DNA of 64,000 bases from Holophagales bacterium (GTDB lineage Bacteria > Acidobacteriota > Thermoanaerobaculia > Multivoradales > Multivoraceae): positions 124,001 through 188,000 of the forward strand of contig VYDI01000040.1 of assembly GCA_009843505.1 (NCBI GenBank), read 5' to 3'. Shown here in pieces: positions 35,207 through 43,663 of this stretch. Each line of letters begins with the position of its first letter. Within the stretch, counting starts at the first letter, position 1. Under the pieces are notes generated by a model, which saw only the letters and a list, made by a program, of their open reading frames with translations, made no database searches and was not told the DNA's origin. Both the position numbers and the translations under genes were made by a program.

Positions 35207-36318
35207 CGCGCCAGCCAGGCGGCGAACCGCTCCTGCATCTCGTCCCTGTGGTCGGCCCACCACTCCCAGTCGGCCATCAGGAAGTTCTTCATGTTCGCGG
35301 GGTTCGTCGGCATGTGCGGCCACATGTCCACACCGGTCTCCGCGTGCCGGTCGATCAGCGCCTGCCCGGAACGGCGCGCGGGGCTGTAGGCGATGTACTT
35401 GCCGACGCCCGCCATCGACTCGGAGCGGGCGGCGTGGCGCATGAAGCGCAGGGCGCCTTCAAGGTGCGGAGTGCCGGCCACGACCACGAGCTGGCCCCGG
35501 TCCATGATCTGCCCGTCCCAGACAATGACGAACGGCTGGTCCTCAAGGACCTGGGCGTTGAAGATCCGTCCGTTCCAGGCGGTGCTCATGATGACCTCGC
35601 CGTCGGCGAGGAGTTGCGGCGGCTGCGCGCCGGCCTCCCACCACACGACCTCGTCCTTGATCGTGTCCAGCTTCCGGAACGCGCGATCGAGGCCCTCCGG
35701 CGTGCCGAGCAACTCGTAGATCCGTTCCTTCGGCACGCCGTCGGCCATCAGAGCGAACTCCAGGTTCGCCTCCGGCTTCCGCTGCATGCCCCGCCGCCCG
35801 GGGAAGCGCTCCAGGTCGAAGAAGTCGGCGAGCGCGGTCGGCGCGGGACCCGGCAGGGTCTCCGGGTTGTAGGCGTAGATCGTGGAGTAGAGCAGCGTGC
35901 CCACGCCGCACTCCGTGTTCGTCTCGGGCAGGAAGTCGTCCGCCGGCGCCTCGCCGTTCGGACCAGGCGGCAGCAGCTCGGGGCCGATCAGCTCCAGGAC
36001 GCCCTCGTCGCAACCGGTCACGGTATCGGCGACGCCCAGATCGACGACATCCCAGTGGACGGCGCCGGCCTCGACCTGGGCGCGAATCTGCGCGAGGCCG
36101 CCGTTGAAGTCCTCCAGGTTGACCTGGATGCCGGTCTCGGCGGTGAAGGACTCGTGGTAGCCGAGAACGCAGGCGCGGGCGTAGGAACCGCCGTAGGAGA
36201 CGACGGTGATCGATTCTTCGTTCGCCTCGGGGGCCGAAGAGCCAGGCTCCGTCCCATCTCCCGCCTGCTGCGCGCAGCCGGCCAGCATCGCGGCGACCGC
36301 GACCGCGGTCGCCCTCAC
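35203..36318 (-). CDS. ABC transporter substrate-binding lipoprotein, paralogue 2
   Basis: The 371-residue protein has a signal peptide with lipobox LAGC and the same bilobal fold as paralogue 1 (ITVVSYGGSYARACVLGYHESF). Two GTG codons in a row at 36321 and 36318 are possible starts; the second overlaps the ATPase stop as GTGA. Differences from paralogue 1 cluster in the linker after the lipobox and in parts of the ligand cleft, so ligand preference may differ. Both are placed between the ATPase and the permeases. Confidence 0.9.
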   Translation of the reverse strand: MRATAVAVAAMLAGCAQQAGDGTEPGSSAPEANEESITVVSYGGSYARACVLGYHESFTAETGIQVNLEDFNGGLAQIRAQVEAGAVHWDVVDLGVADTVTGCDEGVLELIGPELLPPGPNGEAPADDFLPETNTECGVGTLLYSTIYAYNPETLPGPAPTALADFFDLERFPGRRGMQRKPEANLEFALMADGVPKERIYELLGTPEGLDRAFRKLDTIKDEVVWWEAGAQPPQLLADGEVIMSTAWNGRIFNAQVLEDQPFVIVWDGQIMDRGQLVVVAGTPHLEGALRFMRHAARSESMAGVGKYIAYSPARRSGQALIDRHAETGVDMWPHMPTNPANMKNFLMADWEWWADHRDEMQERFAAWLAR

Positions 36319-37457
36319 CACTCTTCTTCGCCTTCCGCCAGCTTCTCGGGCACCAGGGCCCGGCAATCGAGCGCAGCCCAGCCGACCCGCACCGTATCGC
36401 CCGGCAGCACGGCGCCGTGCCCCACGACGTTCGGGATCTTCGCGATGAAGTCGGAGGCGCCGCCGACCGTCATGTGAAGGCGCAGATGGTCGCCGAGGAA
36501 GATCATGTCGTCGATCCGCGTCTCGATCTCGTTCCGGTAGCGGCCGTCCGGCGGCGCCACCGCGACGCGCTCGGGCCGGATGACGACCGTGGTTCGGGCG
36601 CCCGGCGGGCACAGACCCAGGCTCATCGCCCGGATCGACTGGCCGCCGATATCGACTTCGCAGACACCGTCCTCCTCGCTGACCACGACGCCGTCGAGCC
36701 GGTTATTCTCGCCGATGAACCGGGCCACGAAGGCCTTCTCGGGTTCCTCGTACAGGACCTCCGGGGACGCCGCCTGCTCGATCTCGCCATTGTGGAACAC
36801 GGCCACCCGGTCGGACAGCGTCATCGCCTCCTGCTGGTCGTGGGTCACATAGACGACCGTCACCCCCAGGCTGGAGTGGATACGCCGGATCTCGTACTGC
36901 ATCTCCTCGCGCAGGCGACGGTCGAGAGCACCGAGCGGCTCGTCCATCAGGACGATCTCCGGCTCGAACACGAGCGCGCGGGCGATCGCCACCCGCTGCT
37001 GCTGACCACCGGAGAGCTGCGCCGGCCTCCGGTTCTCGAGCCCCTCCAATTGCACCAGGCTGAGAGCCCGCTCGACCCGCTCCCGCCGCAGGGCCGGCTC
37101 GACGCCGCGGACCTCGAGCGGGAAGGCCAGGTTGCCGCCCACCGTCATGTGGGGGAACAGGGCGTAGTTCTGGAACACCATGCCGATCCCGCGCTTGTGC
37201 GGCGGCAGATCCTGGATCGGCCGGCCGGCTATCCGGATCGTTCCCGCAGTCGGCGCCTCGAAGCCCGCGAGCATCATCAGGCAGGTCGTCTTGCCCGAGC
37301 CGGAGGGCCCCAGCAGGGTCAGAAACTCGCCTCGCTCCACGGCGAGATCGAGCCCTCGCACGACCAGGTTCTCGCCGTCGTAGCTCTTGTCGACGCCCTC
37401 GAACTCGACGTGCGGGACGCGGTTCTCGCCGCGATCGTCAGGGGTCGGGACGCTCAC
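36315..37457 (-). CDS. Polyamine-type ABC transporter ATPase (PotA-like)
   Basis: The 380-residue ATPase has Walker A GPSGSGKTTCLM, Q-loop FQNYALFPHMTV, signature LSGGQQQRVAIARAL, Walker B IVLMDEPLGALD and the switch His in VYVTHDQQEAM. The C-terminal 130 residues form the OB-fold (TOBE) regulatory domain, with VVIRPERVAV. It is the first gene of the operon ATPase-SBP2-SBP1-PotB-PotC. The order, with binding proteins second and third, is not that of E. coli but is common elsewhere. Confidence 0.94.
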   Translation of the reverse strand: MSVPTPDDRGENRVPHVEFEGVDKSYDGENLVVRGLDLAVERGEFLTLLGPSGSGKTTCLMMLAGFEAPTAGTIRIAGRPIQDLPPHKRGIGMVFQNYALFPHMTVGGNLAFPLEVRGVEPALRRERVERALSLVQLEGLENRRPAQLSGGQQQRVAIARALVFEPEIVLMDEPLGALDRRLREEMQYEIRRIHSSLGVTVVYVTHDQQEAMTLSDRVAVFHNGEIEQAASPEVLYEEPEKAFVARFIGENNRLDGVVVSEEDGVCEVDIGGQSIRAMSLGLCPPGARTTVVIRPERVAVAPPDGRYRNEIETRIDDMIFLGDHLRLHMTVGGASDFIAKIPNVVGHGAVLPGDTVRVGWAALDCRALVPEKLAEGEEEW

Positions 37458-37506
37458 GAGCGGTGACTATACTCACCAACCGGAACAGGGCTCCCCTACC
37501 AACCAG
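37458..37506. promoter_or_regulatory. Divergent spacer between the ABC operon and boxC
   Basis: Only 49 bp separate the ABC ATPase start and the boxC start, so both promoters must overlap here or inside the genes. TATACT at 37468-37473 is a plausible -10 for boxC; no convincing -35 was found. Coordination of the two operons by a shared regulator is possible but unproven. Confidence 0.35.
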
Positions 37507-39219
37507 ATGTCCAAGCAGGCCACCGCGGACGGACCTTCCGGGCAGCAGGCCGCCGGAACCGTCGGCGAAGAGCCGCTCGACTTCCGCACTCATCCTGACC
37601 GCTACCGGCACTGGCGGCTCAGGATCGAGCCGCCGCTCGCCTTCCTGACCCTGGAGGTCGACGAGCAGGCGGGGCTCCGGCCCGGCTACCAGCTCAAGCA
37701 GAACTCCTACGACCTGGGCGTCGACTTCGAGCTCTACGACGCCACCCAGCGGCTGCGTTTCGAGCATCCGGAGGTCCACGCCGTGGTGCTCCGCTCCGAC
37801 CGCGACCGCATCTTCTGCGCCGGCGCCAACATCGGCATGCTCGGCTCCTCCTCGCACCAGTTGAAGGTGAACTTCTGCAAGTTCACGAACGAGACCCGGC
37901 TGGCGATCGAGGACGCCTGCCAGCACTCCGGCCAGCGCTACCTCTGCGCGGTGCGCGGCACGGCGGCCGGGGGCGGCTACGAGCTGGCGCTCGCCTGCGA
38001 CCGCATCCTGCTGGCCGACGACGGCAGTTCGGCCGTCTCGCTGCCCGAAGTGCCGCTCCTGGGGGTGCTTCCCGGCACCGGCGGACTGACCCGTCTGCTC
38101 GACAAGCGCCGCGTCCGCCGCGACCGGGCCGACCTCTTCTGCACCCTGGAGGAGGGCGTCAAGGGCCGGCGCGCCGTGGACTGGAACCTGGTCGACGAAC
38201 TGCTGCCGCGCTCGTCCTTCGACGACGGCGCGAAGGTGCGGGCGCTGGAACTCGCCGCCTCGAGCGAGCGACCGGCCGAGCCCGGCGGCGCCGTCTGGCC
38301 CGAGGTCGAGCCGAAGCTGGAAGCGGACTCGATCGTCTACTCCACGCTCCGCATCGAGTTCGACCGCGCCCTCGGCGCCGCTCGCCTGACCGTGCTCGGC
38401 CCGACCGAACCGCCGCCAGGCGATGCGTCGGAAGCGCTGGCCGGGAGCGCCGGCTTCTGGCCTCTCGTCCTGGCGCGCGAACTGGACGACGCCCTGCTCC
38501 ACCTGCGCCTGAACGAAACCCGGATCGGGCAGCTCGTCATCGAGTCCGAAGGCGACCTGGGCGCGGCGGCCGCCTTCGACGCGTTCCTCGATCGGGAACG
38601 CGAGCACTGGTTCGTGCGCGAGGTGCTGCTGTACTGGAAGCGGGCGCTCAAGCGCCTCGACCTGACCGCGCGCAGCGTGTTCACGCTGATCGCGCCGGGA
38701 AGCTGCTTCGCCGGTTTGCTGCTCGAACTCGCGCTGGCCTCCGACCGCGCCTACATGTTCGAGGGCGAGAGCGAGGACCGTCAGCCTGCGCCGTCCATCC
38801 AGCTCGGCGCACTGAACTTCGGCACCTTCCCGACGCCCAACGGGCTCAGCCGCCTCGAGACCCGGTTCCTCGGCGAGGCGGATGCGATCGATTCCCTCCG
38901 TACGCTCATCGGCACGCCTCTCCAGGCCGAGGACGCCGAAGCAGCCGGCCTGGTCACCGAGATCCTGGACGACCTGGACTGGGAGGACGAGGTGCGCATC
39001 GCGCTCGAGGAGCGGGCCAGCTTCTCGCCCGACGCGCTGACCGCGCTGGAGGCCAACCTCCGCTTCCCCGGTCCCGAAACCCTCGAGAGCAAGATCTTCG
39101 GGCGTCTCAGCGCCTGGCAGAACTGGATCTTCCAGCGGCCCAACGCGGTCGGCGACGAAGGCGCGCTCCGGCTCTACGGCACCGGCCGCCGACCACGTTT
39201 CGACAGCGAACGCATCTGA
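37507..39219 (+). CDS. boxC: 2,3-epoxybenzoyl-CoA dihydrolase (BoxC)
   Basis: The 570-residue protein is a double-length crotonase-fold enzyme, the size expected for BoxC. Its first half carries IFCAGANIGMLG and GTAAGGGYELALACDRI (oxyanion-hole segments); the second half (SCFAGLLLELALASDRAYMFEG) is the degenerate repeat. BoxC opens the ring of 2,3-epoxybenzoyl-CoA to 3,4-dehydroadipyl-CoA semialdehyde and formate. BoxB follows 11 bp later, so the pair is one operon. The ATG at 37507 gives a normal N-terminus. The call rests on length, domain layout and neighbour. Confidence 0.88.
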   Translation: MSKQATADGPSGQQAAGTVGEEPLDFRTHPDRYRHWRLRIEPPLAFLTLEVDEQAGLRPGYQLKQNSYDLGVDFELYDATQRLRFEHPEVHAVVLRSDRDRIFCAGANIGMLGSSSHQLKVNFCKFTNETRLAIEDACQHSGQRYLCAVRGTAAGGGYELALACDRILLADDGSSAVSLPEVPLLGVLPGTGGLTRLLDKRRVRRDRADLFCTLEEGVKGRRAVDWNLVDELLPRSSFDDGAKVRALELAASSERPAEPGGAVWPEVEPKLEADSIVYSTLRIEFDRALGAARLTVLGPTEPPPGDASEALAGSAGFWPLVLARELDDALLHLRLNETRIGQLVIESEGDLGAAAAFDAFLDREREHWFVREVLLYWKRALKRLDLTARSVFTLIAPGSCFAGLLLELALASDRAYMFEGESEDRQPAPSIQLGALNFGTFPTPNGLSRLETRFLGEADAIDSLRTLIGTPLQAEDAEAAGLVTEILDDLDWEDEVRIALEERASFSPDALTALEANLRFPGPETLESKIFGRLSAWQNWIFQRPNAVGDEGALRLYGTGRRPRFDSERI

Positions 39220-39230
39220 CGGAGCACACC

Positions 39231-40694
39231 ATGTCCAAGCTCGACAGCACCGTCGACTACGACGTCCTGATTCCGAACAACGTCGCGCTGGCGTCGGACG
39301 CCCGCGTCCGCCGCGGCCTGGAACGCTGGCACCCCGGCTACATCGACTGGTGGATGGACATGGGGCCTGACGGCTTCCAGACGTCCGACGTCTATCTCCG
39401 CACCGCGGTACGAGTCGAGTCGAAGGGCGCGGACAAGTGGGCCGTCTTCGACTACGTGAAGATGCCCGACTACCGCTGGGGCATCCTGCTCGCACCGCAG
39501 GACCCGGACCGGAAGATCCCCTTCGGCCGCCACGTCGGCGAGGCCGCGTGGCAGGAGGTTCCGGGGGAGTACCGGGCCATGCTCCGGCGCCTGATCGTCA
39601 TCCAGGGCGACACCGAACCGGCCTCCGTCGAGCAGCAGCGCTTCCTGGGCAAGACCGCTCCCTCGCTCTACGACATGCGCAACCTGTTCCAGGTCAACGT
39701 CGAGGAGGGTCGCCACCTCTGGGCAATGGTCTACCTGCTCCAGAAGTACTTCGGCCGCGACGGCCGGGAGGAGGCAGGCGAGCTGCTGCGCCGCCGCTCG
39801 GGCTCCGACGACGCCCCGCGAATGCTCGGCGCCTTCAACGAGGAGACGCCCGACTGGCTCTCCTTCTTCCTTTTCACCTTCTTCACCGATCGCGACGGCA
39901 GGATGCAGCTCGAATCCCTGGCGCAGTCGGGCTTCGACCCGCTGTCTCGCACCTGCCGCTTCATGCTGACGGAGGAGGCGTTCCACATGTTCGTCGGCGA
40001 GACCGGCGTGACCCGCATCGTCCAGCGGACATGCGAGGCGATGGCGGCCGCCGGCATGGACGACCCCAGCGACGTCGAGGCGGTGCGGGCGCTCGGTGTG
40101 ATCGACCTGCCGACGATCCAGAAGAAAGTGAACCTCCACTACTCCCTGACACTCGACCTGTTCGGCTCCGAACTGTCCACGAACTCCGCCAACTTCTTCA
40201 ACGCCGGGCTCAAGGGCCGCTTTCGCGAGCATCGGCTTGAGGACGATCACCGGCTGCACGAAGCGACGTACGGCATCCCGGAACCGGCGAACGGCAGCTG
40301 GCAGATCGTGCAGCACCCGGCCCTGAACGCGCTCAACGCACGCCTGCGCGACGACTTCACCGGCGACTGCAGCCTCGGCGTTGGCCGCTGGAACAAGACG
40401 ATTCGGCAGACAGGACTCGACTTCGAGATCGCCCTGCCCCACGTGGCCTTCCACCGGCAGATCGGCGTCTACCGCGACCTGCACGCCACGCCGGACGGCG
40501 AGATCGTCCCGGAAGACGAATGGAGCCGGCGGCGACACGAGTGGCTGCCGGACGACAGCGACCGCGCGTTCATAGAGTCCCTGATGAAGCCGGAGTTCCG
40601 GCCCGGCCACTACGCCTCCTGGATCGCCGAACCGAAGATCCGGATCAACCACAAGCCGGGCGACTTCGAGTGGGTCAAGCTGGCTGAGGCATGA
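39231..40694 (+). CDS. boxB: Benzoyl-CoA 2,3-epoxidase, oxygenase component (BoxB)
   Basis: The 487-residue protein has the two di-iron motifs of BoxB, EEGRH in VNVEEGRHLWAM and EEAFH in FMLTEEAFHMFVG, embedded in a ferritin-like helical bundle. BoxB uses O2 and electrons from the reductase BoxA to epoxidise benzoyl-CoA. BoxA and benzoate-CoA ligase are not in this window, so the pathway must be completed elsewhere. The C-terminal IRINHKPGDFEWV is typical of the family. Aerobic use of benzoate or related aromatics is implied. Confidence 0.93.
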   Translation: MSKLDSTVDYDVLIPNNVALASDARVRRGLERWHPGYIDWWMDMGPDGFQTSDVYLRTAVRVESKGADKWAVFDYVKMPDYRWGILLAPQDPDRKIPFGRHVGEAAWQEVPGEYRAMLRRLIVIQGDTEPASVEQQRFLGKTAPSLYDMRNLFQVNVEEGRHLWAMVYLLQKYFGRDGREEAGELLRRRSGSDDAPRMLGAFNEETPDWLSFFLFTFFTDRDGRMQLESLAQSGFDPLSRTCRFMLTEEAFHMFVGETGVTRIVQRTCEAMAAAGMDDPSDVEAVRALGVIDLPTIQKKVNLHYSLTLDLFGSELSTNSANFFNAGLKGRFREHRLEDDHRLHEATYGIPEPANGSWQIVQHPALNALNARLRDDFTGDCSLGVGRWNKTIRQTGLDFEIALPHVAFHRQIGVYRDLHATPDGEIVPEDEWSRRRHEWLPDDSDRAFIESLMKPEFRPGHYASWIAEPKIRINHKPGDFEWVKLAEA

Positions 40695-40743
40695 CGAACC
40701 AGCTCCTGGGCGCCATGGAGCGGCTACGCAGCCAGACGAGAAA

Positions 40744-40767
40744 GGGCGGCGGGTTGCCCCGCCGCCC
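40744..40767. terminator. Strong hairpin terminator between convergent boxB and a secreted-protein gene
   Basis: GGGCGGCGGG (40744-40753) pairs perfectly with CCCGCCGCCC (40758-40767) around TTGC. Read on the minus strand the stem is followed by TTTCTCG, a short T-rich tail, so it is best as terminator for the minus-strand gene; for boxB it would act through the stem alone. Confidence 0.75.
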
Positions 40768-40797
40768 CAGCCAGCCACGTCGGCTAGCGCTAGCGAC

Positions 40798-41400
40798 CTA
40801 TCCGAACTTGCACTTGTGTCCGGTGTTCTTCTTGATTTGGTGCCTGATGATCCGCTTGCCGACCCGGCAGCGCAGCGGCGCTTGGTGGCACCACGCCTTC
40901 ATGACGCCGCCGGTCGGAACGGTGACGCCACCCAGCGGTCCCGCCGGGATGGTGATTCTCGTCGGCAGATGGTCGAGGCAATCGTCCCTTTTCTTGCGGC
41001 CCTTGTCGTCGGTCTGCGCTTGAGTGACGAGACCCAGGCCGGCCCGCTCCGCGGCCTTGAAGTGGCCGTAGAGCTCCACCAGGGCCGCGTCGTCAAGGTC
41101 GCCGACCATTTCCAGCAGGTCGTTCCTGGCAATCGCGGCCGCGGGCGGGTCAAGTGAGACGTCGATGTCGGGGTCGTTGAGCAGCCATCTGGCCGCGCTG
41201 GCCACGATCCGTTCTTCCTCGCGGAAACCGATCCAGAGCTCGACGATCTCCTCGTCGTCGGAGTCGAAGATCTGGTCGAGCAGGTAGTTCCTGGCATCGA
41301 GCGGATGAACCTGCTGAGCCGCTGCAGGAGCAGCGAGCAGGAGTGTCAGCACTGGCAGACCAAGGCGAGCAACGGCTGCGAAGGTCAAGTGCTTCTTCAT
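40798..41400 (-). CDS. Small secreted protein of unknown function
   Basis: The 200-residue product has a signal peptide of about 28 residues (TLLLAAPAAAQQ), a helical acidic middle (DQIFDSDDEEIVELWIG and DLLEMVGDLDDAALVELYG look like two similar helical hairpins) and a basic Cys-containing C-terminus (four Cys, including AWCHQAPLRC and HKCKFG). AGGAGG lies 7 bp before the ATG. I do not recognise a family. The Cys pairs suggest a disulphide-linked extracytoplasmic tail. Confidence 0.65.
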   Translation of the reverse strand: MKKHLTFAAVARLGLPVLTLLLAAPAAAQQVHPLDARNYLLDQIFDSDDEEIVELWIGFREEERIVASAARWLLNDPDIDVSLDPPAAAIARNDLLEMVGDLDDAALVELYGHFKAAERAGLGLVTQAQTDDKGRKKRDDCLDHLPTRITIPAGPLGGVTVPTGGVMKAWCHQAPLRCRVGKRIIRHQIKKNTGHKCKFG

Positions 41401-41758
41401 GGGGGATCCTCCTACGTCATGGCGCTACAGCCCGCGTTGTCTGCGGCCTATCCGCGAACATTCCCGGCTGTAAGCTGTGCAACGATGACGACGTTACCAG
41501 AAAAGATGGGCCCATGCATCGAGGGTCATGCACTGATACCGTCGGGGGCGGTCCGCTACGGTCCGCGACTACCCCGCGTAGGCTGTGCAACAAACTCCCT
41601 TCCGGGGGATTCCGTCTGCGTTCTCCCGTAGCGGGCCATTGACTTTTCCGCCCGCCAGGCACTCGGCGGCCTAGCTGAAGGACCGCCGGTAGCGCGGAGT
41701 CCCGACCAAGGACCCGGATAGCGCCGCGAGTCTCAGCTCTACTCCTACTCAGCCTTGA
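41401..41758. other. Non-coding stretch, probably decayed DNA
   Basis: Frames are short and mutually inconsistent and no conserved motif was seen. It should contain the promoter of the small secreted protein near its left end. It leads without break into a recognisable gene relic, so it is likely the eroded body of that gene. Confidence 0.5.
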
Positions 41759-41857
41759 GTGCAGCAGCTTGACCGGCGCTGCGCCGCGAAGTACGGCGTC
41801 CTGTGGGACGAGTACCGGCGGCGGGTGCCGTGGCGCATCGTGCCGCGGGTCTACTAA
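41759..41857 (+). pseudogene. C-terminal relic of an ERG4/ERG24-like (sterol C14/C24 reductase family) gene
   Basis: Thirty-two codons ending in TAA read ...DRRCAAKYGVLWDEY then RRRVPWRIVPRVY, the hallmark C-terminus of Delta-14/C-24 sterol reductases and their bacterial relatives (DUF1295/ICMT-like membrane proteins), where the Asp-x-x-Cys and Tyr-x-x-x-Val-Pro residues are conserved. An in-frame stop lies directly upstream and no membrane segments precede it, so only the tail survives. Confidence 0.6.
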
Positions 41858-41873
41858 GAGCCGCGCCAGTACC

Positions 41874-42455
41874 TCAGGGGTACAGCAGCCCCATCGTCCA
41901 CGAGTCACCGTCCCGCTCGTAGAACGTCCGGTCATGTAGCCGGTGCTCCTGCGCTACCCAGAACTCGAAGCGCCGCGGCACAACCCGCAGCCCCGTCCAG
42001 TGCGGAGGACGCGGCACGTCGCCGCCCGCAAACCGCTCGGTCACGTGCTCGAAGTCGGCGAGCAACTGCTCACGGCTTGCCAGCGGCCGGCTCTGCCGAG
42101 AGGCCCAGGCGCCGAGCTGACTGTTGCGGTCACGGGTCGCGAAGTAGGCGTCGGCCTCGGCGTCGCTGACCCGTTCCGCACGGCCGAAGATGCACACCTG
42201 CTCCTTCGGTTCGCGCCAGAAGAAGTTCAGGCTTACATCGGGGCGCACCAGAATCTCCCTGCCCTTGCGGCTCTCGAGGTTCGTGTAAAAGACGAAGCCC
42301 CTGTGGTCGAAGTGCTTGAGCAGCACGACCCGGGACGACGGGCGTCCCTGCTCGTCGGTGCTCGACACGACCATCGCGTTCGGCTCGGTCAGACCGGTGG
42401 CCGAGGCGCGCTCGAAGACGTGCCGAAAGCGAGCGAAGGGATCCTGAGCAGTCAC
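41874..42455 (-). CDS. pdxH: Pyridoxamine/pyridoxine 5'-phosphate oxidase family protein (PdxH)
   Basis: The 193-residue protein has the PdxH features PSSRVVLLKHFDHRGFVFYTN (FMN and PLP phosphate contacts), the RKGREI segment, QVCIFGRAERVSD and the C-terminal PPHWTGLRVVPRRFEFW. It oxidises PNP or PMP to PLP with FMN and O2. A GTG at 42455 gives the standard N-terminus (DPFARFRHVFERA). Upstream, at 42456-42547, a second copy of this beginning is present in another frame. It may share a transcript with the flavin monooxygenase gene 92 bp upstream. Confidence 0.9.
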   Translation of the reverse strand: MTAQDPFARFRHVFERASATGLTEPNAMVVSSTDEQGRPSSRVVLLKHFDHRGFVFYTNLESRKGREILVRPDVSLNFFWREPKEQVCIFGRAERVSDAEADAYFATRDRNSQLGAWASRQSRPLASREQLLADFEHVTERFAGGDVPRPPHWTGLRVVPRRFEFWVAQEHRLHDRTFYERDGDSWTMGLLYP

Positions 42456-42547
42456 GGCCGTACTCTGACCGATGCAGCGATGCGCGCCCTCCGCAAGGCG
42501 CTCTCGAAGAGGTCGCGGAAGCGGTCGAAGGGATCGGTGACGGTCAC
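42456..42547 (-). repeat. Duplicated 5' end of pdxH, out of frame
   Basis: Read on the minus strand from GTG at 42547 it encodes VTVTDPFDRFRDLFESA, closely matching the genuine PdxH start VTAQDPFARFRHVFERA, then runs to a stop just before the real gene. The DNA match (for example GCGGTCGAAGGGATC against GCGAGCGAAGGGATC) shows a local duplication of about 50 bp that has diverged. Confidence 0.7.
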
Positions 42548-43582
42548 TCAAATCCGAGGCAGAACCTCGTCCGTGAAGAGCACGAACGAGCTGTGACTGA
42601 GCGGCGCGCACAGCAGGTAGTCGAGGAACATCTCCTCCTTCAGACGCGCGATCTCGTCGACCAGCTCGTCCGGCGTGCCGTACAGGATGACACCGTCGAG
42701 GTAACGAGCGACCGCGGCCCCCTCCTCGCCGGCCTGACTGAAGGGTCGCGCGGCCAGCTCAGGGCGCTCGAGGTTGCGCCGCGTATCGGTCGCGACCGCC
42801 CGCGTACCCTTCTGCCTGTGGGACCTGACCGTCCATAGCGCGCCGCGCCTGGCGATCTCCTCCGCTTCGGCCCGTGTCGGCGCGCAGGCGATGAGGCGCG
42901 CCATCGGGATCTCCCGGCCCTCGATCAAATGGCCATGCTGCTCCAGGATCTCCCGGTACAGCTCACGCTTCTCGGCGATCCGGCTATGCGCCGAGTGAGG
43001 GTCAAGCATGATCGAGAAGCCGTTCTGAGCCGCCCAGGTCATCGACTCCGGCGACGACGAAGCGAGCCACACCGGCGGATGCGGCTTCTGTGCCGGCTTG
43101 GGTAGCACCTCGACGCCCTGGCATCGGAAGTGCTCCCCCTCGAAGGTGAGCTGCTCGTTCGTCCATGCGCCGACCACCGCCTGCACGTGTTCCCGAAAAA
43201 CCGGGTAGCTGTAGCGCGGGTCGACGCCGAAAGCCCTGAACTCCCCCTCCGCAAAGCCGCGGCCGACGCCCCAGTTGACCCGGCCGCCGGAGAGCACGTC
43301 GAGCAGCGCCACCTCCTCCGCCAGGCGCAGGGGGTTGTAGAAGGGCGCCAGCGAGACACCCGTGCCGATCCTCAGGTTCTTGGTGCGCGCGGCGACCTCG
43401 ATCCCCATCATGTGGATCGACGGACAGATGCTGAAGGAGCTGAAGTGGTGCTCCGCCAGCCACACCGCGTCGTACCCGGTCTGGTCCATGATGTCGATCC
43501 GCTGGAACGCCCGCCGGTAGACCTCTTCCAGCGGAATCCGGCGGTCGGGCCACGAGAAGAACTGGAGCACCGCTGTCTTCAT
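42548..43582 (-). CDS. LLM-class (luciferase-like) flavin-dependent monooxygenase
   Basis: The 344-residue TIM-barrel protein has AEHHFSSFSICPS near residue 45, TGVSLAPFYNPLRLAEEVALLDVLSGGR and GVGRGFAEGEFRAFGVD, all typical of bacterial luciferase-like monooxygenases that use reduced FMN or F420. It would insert oxygen into a small organic compound. The ATG at 43582 is followed upstream by a short spacer with a relic of the neighbouring small gene. It lies in the same direction as the Fe-S genes and pdxH, so a common pathway is possible. Confidence 0.9.
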   Translation of the reverse strand: MKTAVLQFFSWPDRRIPLEEVYRRAFQRIDIMDQTGYDAVWLAEHHFSSFSICPSIHMMGIEVAARTKNLRIGTGVSLAPFYNPLRLAEEVALLDVLSGGRVNWGVGRGFAEGEFRAFGVDPRYSYPVFREHVQAVVGAWTNEQLTFEGEHFRCQGVEVLPKPAQKPHPPVWLASSSPESMTWAAQNGFSIMLDPHSAHSRIAEKRELYREILEQHGHLIEGREIPMARLIACAPTRAEAEEIARRGALWTVRSHRQKGTRAVATDTRRNLERPELAARPFSQAGEEGAAVARYLDGVILYGTPDELVDEIARLKEEMFLDYLLCAPLSHSSFVLFTDEVLPRI

Positions 43583-43613
43583 CGGCGCGCTACTTTCTCA
43601 CACGTCGCGTCGG

Positions 43614-43650
43614 TCCTTGAACACGTAGGAGAGGGCCTTGCGGACGCAAG
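43614..43650 (-). repeat. Echo of the 3' end of the following small gene
   Basis: On the minus strand this reads KALSYVFKDRRDV and stop, matching the genuine C-terminus EEGLSYVFKRSS of the small gene whose end lies 30 bp away. The DNA match is interrupted by small changes. It looks like the remnant of a tandem duplicate. Confidence 0.6.
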
Positions 43651-43663
43651 GAGTGGCCAGTAG

